Assembly: GCF_014217805.1 (NCBI RefSeq)
Contig: NZ_CP055156.1
Coordinates: 2,486,585-2,550,584 of the forward strand
Direction of reading: 5' to 3'
Length of the DNA: 64,000 bases
Source: Adhaeribacter swui
GTDB lineage: Bacteria > Bacteroidota > Bacteroidia > Cytophagales > Hymenobacteraceae
Part shown: one piece after another, positions 61,429 to 64,000 of the stretch
How positions within the stretch are numbered: the stretch's first letter is position 1
How the letters are laid out: each line of letters begins with the position of its first letter
The notes under the pieces: generated by a model
The model's database searches: none
What the model saw: only the letters and a program-made list of their open reading frames with translations
Told to the model about the DNA's origin: nothing
Translations under genes and position numbers: made by a program

Positions 61429-63075
61429 TTATTTCTTGTTACTATCTACTTTGATGCGGTCGTCGCGGTTGGCGAGTTCCCAGGCGGTGTAGAAAATTAA
61501 ACGGCCGATTTTTTCAATTTTATCGAATTCAATCTTATCTACTTCGTCGGTTTCCTGGTGGTAATCGTCGTGCACGCCGTTAAAATAAAACGCTACCGGA
61601 ATTTTGTGTTTGGCAAAGTTATAGTGGTCGGATCGGTAGTAAAACCGGTTCGGGTCTTCGGGGTCGTTAAAGCGGTAATCTAGTTTTAATTGCGTGTATT
61701 GTTTGTTAGCCGCTTCGCTGATGGCGTGTAACTCCGACGATAATTTATCAGAACCAATCACGTACACGTAGTTTTTATCGTTTTCGTGTTCTTTATCCAA
61801 ACGGCCAATCATGTCGATGTTTAAATCCACCACGGTGTTTTCCAGCGGGAACACCGGATGATCGGTGTAGTACTCCGAACCTAATAAGCCTTTTTCTTCG
61901 CCGGTTACAGTCATAAACAATACGCTGCGGCGCGGACCAAAGCCGTCTTTTTTAGCTTGGGCAAAAGCTTGGGCCAGTTCCATTACCGCTACGGTGCCGG
62001 AACCATCATCGTCGGCGCCGTTGTATACTTTGCCATCCTGCACGCCTACGTGGTCGTAGTGCGCGGTTACCACTACAATTTCGTCTTTTTTATCGGTGCC
62101 TTCTACCAGACCCAGTACGTTCTCGGTGGGCAGCGGCTCGCGCTTGCGGGCTAGTTTTACCTGGATGGTTTTAATCGGTTTAAATGGCGAAGCAATGGCC
62201 TGGCTGGCTTTACTTACCTGACCATGGTAGGCCATTAAATTACGGGCCGTGGCGTTTAATAAGCGGCCACCCATTTCGGGGCCGATAAAAATACCGGGTA
62301 CTTCGGGCGCTTCGGCTTGTTCTTTCGGAAACTTGACGGAGGCGTGTCCGGCTACGGCTTTAATGCGGGCTACGTATTGGTTAAATTCGTCCTGCGAGGT
62401 ACGGCTACTGATTAAAACTACGGCTACCGCGCCTTTTTGCGCCGCTACGGTGCTTTTCTTTTTCCAATCTGTAGACCAGGCCGAAGGTTTGCTGGTTTGC
62501 GTAATAATGGATTTACCCTGGCGGTTGGTAGGCTCGCCCACGAACATGAGGGCTACTTTGCCGGTTACATCTACATTGTTATAATCGGTATAGGCCGAGT
62601 CTTCGATGCCGTAACCCACAAACACGGTTTCCAGGTTTTGCTCGGTGGCAAAAGTCGGGTCGCCCTGCACGTAAAAATCGTCCAGAAAAGTATAGCGTTT
62701 CCCGTCGATGGTTACGTACCCTTCGTCCCAGGACGTTTTTTCGAGGTTAAAAGTTTGGTAATACGGGTTATCGCCGTCTTTTACCGGCCCAATTAAGCCA
62801 TCTTCTTTAAATTGTTTCGAGATGTATTCGGCGGCCATTTTCTGGCCTTTTTCCCCGGTATCGCGGCCTTCGTATTCGTCGGAAGCAATAATGTTTAAGT
62901 GTTTCGATAAGTCGGCCGCCGTAATGGTAGCGGCATAAGTAGGAGCAGCAGCCCGCAGTTTGGTTACGTCGGTAATGGCTTTCTCTTCGGTTGCGCTGCT
63001 GGTTGCCTTTGGCTTGGAACAACTTGCGGTAAATAAAGCTGCGGCTAAAGCAAGGGCATAAAAGTGTTTATTCAT
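61429..63075 (-). CDS. M28-family zinc aminopeptidase lipoprotein with PA domain
   Basis: 548 aa, lipobox FTASC (Cys 19). An M28 metallopeptidase with the usual protease-associated insertion (about 135-290; GKVALMFVGEP) before the catalytic part. Zinc ligands can be read: His in VTAHYDHVG, bridging Asp in YNGADDDGSGTV, the catalytic Glu pair in TVTGEEKGLLGS, Asp in LNIDMIGRLD and His in NGVHDDYHQETDE. The family removes N-terminal amino acids from peptides; this one probably acts in the periplasm or at the outer membrane. A single gene with its own terminator. Confidence 0.94.
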   Translation of the reverse strand: MNKHFYALALAAALFTASCSKPKATSSATEEKAITDVTKLRAAAPTYAATITAADLSKHLNIIASDEYEGRDTGEKGQKMAAEYISKQFKEDGLIGPVKDGDNPYYQTFNLEKTSWDEGYVTIDGKRYTFLDDFYVQGDPTFATEQNLETVFVGYGIEDSAYTDYNNVDVTGKVALMFVGEPTNRQGKSIITQTSKPSAWSTDWKKKSTVAAQKGAVAVVLISSRTSQDEFNQYVARIKAVAGHASVKFPKEQAEAPEVPGIFIGPEMGGRLLNATARNLMAYHGQVSKASQAIASPFKPIKTIQVKLARKREPLPTENVLGLVEGTDKKDEIVVVTAHYDHVGVQDGKVYNGADDDGSGTVAVMELAQAFAQAKKDGFGPRRSVLFMTVTGEEKGLLGSEYYTDHPVFPLENTVVDLNIDMIGRLDKEHENDKNYVYVIGSDKLSSELHAISEAANKQYTQLKLDYRFNDPEDPNRFYYRSDHYNFAKHKIPVAFYFNGVHDDYHQETDEVDKIEFDKIEKIGRLIFYTAWELANRDDRIKVDSNKK

Positions 63076-63236
63076 TGGGTTACTTTCTGGTGGACAATAA
63101 TAATGGGTACTCTAGAAATAAATTTTAACGGTGAGAAATAGAAAAATTTGAAAAATGGTACTCGGTTTAAAATGATTACTACCTGATTTACAGATTAGTT
63201 ATTTGCTTAAACGAAATAAGTAAGCTTTAGATTATA

Positions 63237-63716
63237 CTACGGTTTATAAATTAAAACGGTGGCATAAGCGGCCACTCCTTCTTTTTTACCCACAAAGCCC
63301 AGTTTTTCGGTGGTAGTGGCTTTAATCGAAATATCTTCTTCGGGCAGTTGCATTACTTCGGCCAGGCAAGTTTTCATGGCCGGAATATGCGGGTTTACTT
63401 TGGGTTCCTGCAAGCAAACGGTCGAGTCGATGTTGCTCACTTCGTAGCCGGCATTCCGGATTAATTTTAATACTTCGCGCAGTAAAATTTTGCTATCGAT
63501 GCCTTTGTACTGCGGGTCGGTGTCGGCAAAATGGTAGCCAATGTCGCGCATATTGGCGGCGCCCAGTAAGGCATCGCAGATTACGTGAATGAGTACATCG
63601 GCATCGGAGTGGCCCAACGCGCCATGCGTATGCGGGATTTTAATGCCTCCGAGCCAGAAATCGAGTCCTTCGCGTAACTGGTGCACATCGTAGCCGAAGC
63701 CGGTTCGTATTTTCAT
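63237..63716 (-). CDS. ispF: 2-C-methyl-D-erythritol 2,4-cyclodiphosphate synthase
   Basis: Fifth enzyme of the non-mevalonate (MEP) isoprenoid pathway: converts CDP-ME 2-phosphate to MEcPP with release of CMP. 159 aa, the standard length. GYDVHQL at the N-terminus gives the zinc ligands Asp10 and His12, His44 the third; GALGHSDADVLIHVICDALLGA, DIGYHFADTDPQYKGIDS and TTTEKLGFVGKKEGVAAYA are family blocks. It is transcribed alone; other MEP genes are not in the window. Confidence 0.98.
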   Translation of the reverse strand: MKIRTGFGYDVHQLREGLDFWLGGIKIPHTHGALGHSDADVLIHVICDALLGAANMRDIGYHFADTDPQYKGIDSKILLREVLKLIRNAGYEVSNIDSTVCLQEPKVNPHIPAMKTCLAEVMQLPEEDISIKATTTEKLGFVGKKEGVAAYATVLIYKP

Positions 63717-63824
63717 GAAAATTTTAAAAATTTATTGAAAAGCAAAAATACGGATTGTTCCGGGGATGTATGGTAATATTTTACTAAATCTTGGTATAGT
63801 ATAGGAATATGTAATGTCAGGTTG

Positions 63825-64000
63825 TTCTTTGGAGCCGGTTCCCGTCTTCATGCTGCGGTGCTATCTTGTTTGAGCAGGCTGAGTTTGCCTCGTGGCCGGC
63901 GGGCCTCGTTTAGCCAGTTCGGACGGTTTAGCGAACCTTGGCTCGTTGCACTGCGCCATGCCTCCTGCGTCGGCACCGGAACGCTAAAAGGTCCTCATGG
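63825..64000 (+). repeat. Dispersed intergenic repeat, copy C (cut by window end)
   Basis: Third copy of the family at 16411-16600 and 50833-51050, same orientation as copy A. It shares GGAGCCGGTTCCCGTCT, CAGGCTGAGTTTGCCTC, GGCCGGCGGGCCTCGTTT and, with copy B, GCCTCCTGCGTC-GCACCGGAACGCTA. The right end lies beyond the window. Confidence 0.85.

Noticed and set aside
1-64000. CRISPR arrays, tRNA or rRNA genes, complete insertion sequences, prophage genes
   Set aside because: No regularly spaced identical repeats, cloverleaf sequences, ribosomal RNA segments, transposase or phage structural genes were found on reading the window.

Overview
The window looks like a chromosomal segment of a Bacteroidota bacterium, most likely order Cytophagales, family Hymenobacteraceae (an Adhaeribacter-like genome is my guess). 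The signs are three SusC/SusD outer-membrane uptake pairs, FecR anti-sigma factors with ECF sigma factors, many exported proteins and lipoproteins, an absence of clear Shine-Dalgarno sequences, and AT-rich spacers full of TTTTAAAA-type tracts. No rRNA, tRNA, CRISPR array, prophage or complete insertion sequence was seen.

Layout. 1-9354 (+): a FecR-SusC-SusD locus whose FecR is cut by the window start, followed by an exported M14 peptidase and a lipoprotein soluble sugar dehydrogenase fused to cytochrome c. 9404-14009 (-): a coupled pair of small genes, an exported dienelactone-hydrolase-type enzyme, an ABC-F ATPase and a DUF6157 protein. 14211-42685 (-): a catabolic island of about 28 kb. In transcription order it holds SusC3-SusD3; an ECF sigma factor, FecR, SusC2 and SusD2; a DUF1080 protein with a propeller dehydrogenase/cytochrome c; a small DUF1080 protein; an outer-membrane barrel; a ThuA-dehydrogenase-PKD-cytochrome c fusion; a DUF1080/PA14 protein with a propeller dehydrogenase/cupredoxin; then an exported esterase and a nucleoside hydrolase. 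Strong hairpins split it into several transcription units.

43746-50587 holds a creatininase-family amidohydrolase, a LytTR response regulator, a DUF922 protein and the pta-ackA acetate pathway. 51166-63716 (-) holds two tandem unknown paralogues, a DUF1835 protein, a glycerophosphodiesterase, a lone LutB-type iron-sulfur protein, a YciI/ECF42-like sigma pair with a terminator-like hairpin between them, small stress or housekeeping genes, an AT-rich two-gene patch, an M28 peptidase and ispF.

How it may work together (inference): SusCD transporters, controlled in two loci by FecR and sigma signalling, import glycosides. Exported propeller dehydrogenases would oxidise sugars and pass electrons to fused heme c or azurin-like copper domains. 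DUF1080 proteins (Pfam: 3-keto-disaccharide hydrolase) would cleave the oxidised glycosides. The most striking pattern is that a DUF1080 plus dehydrogenase cassette occurs twice, with a different electron-carrier domain on each dehydrogenase. A second non-obvious feature is a family of about 190-bp dispersed intergenic repeats, seen three times, one copy carrying a nested palindrome.
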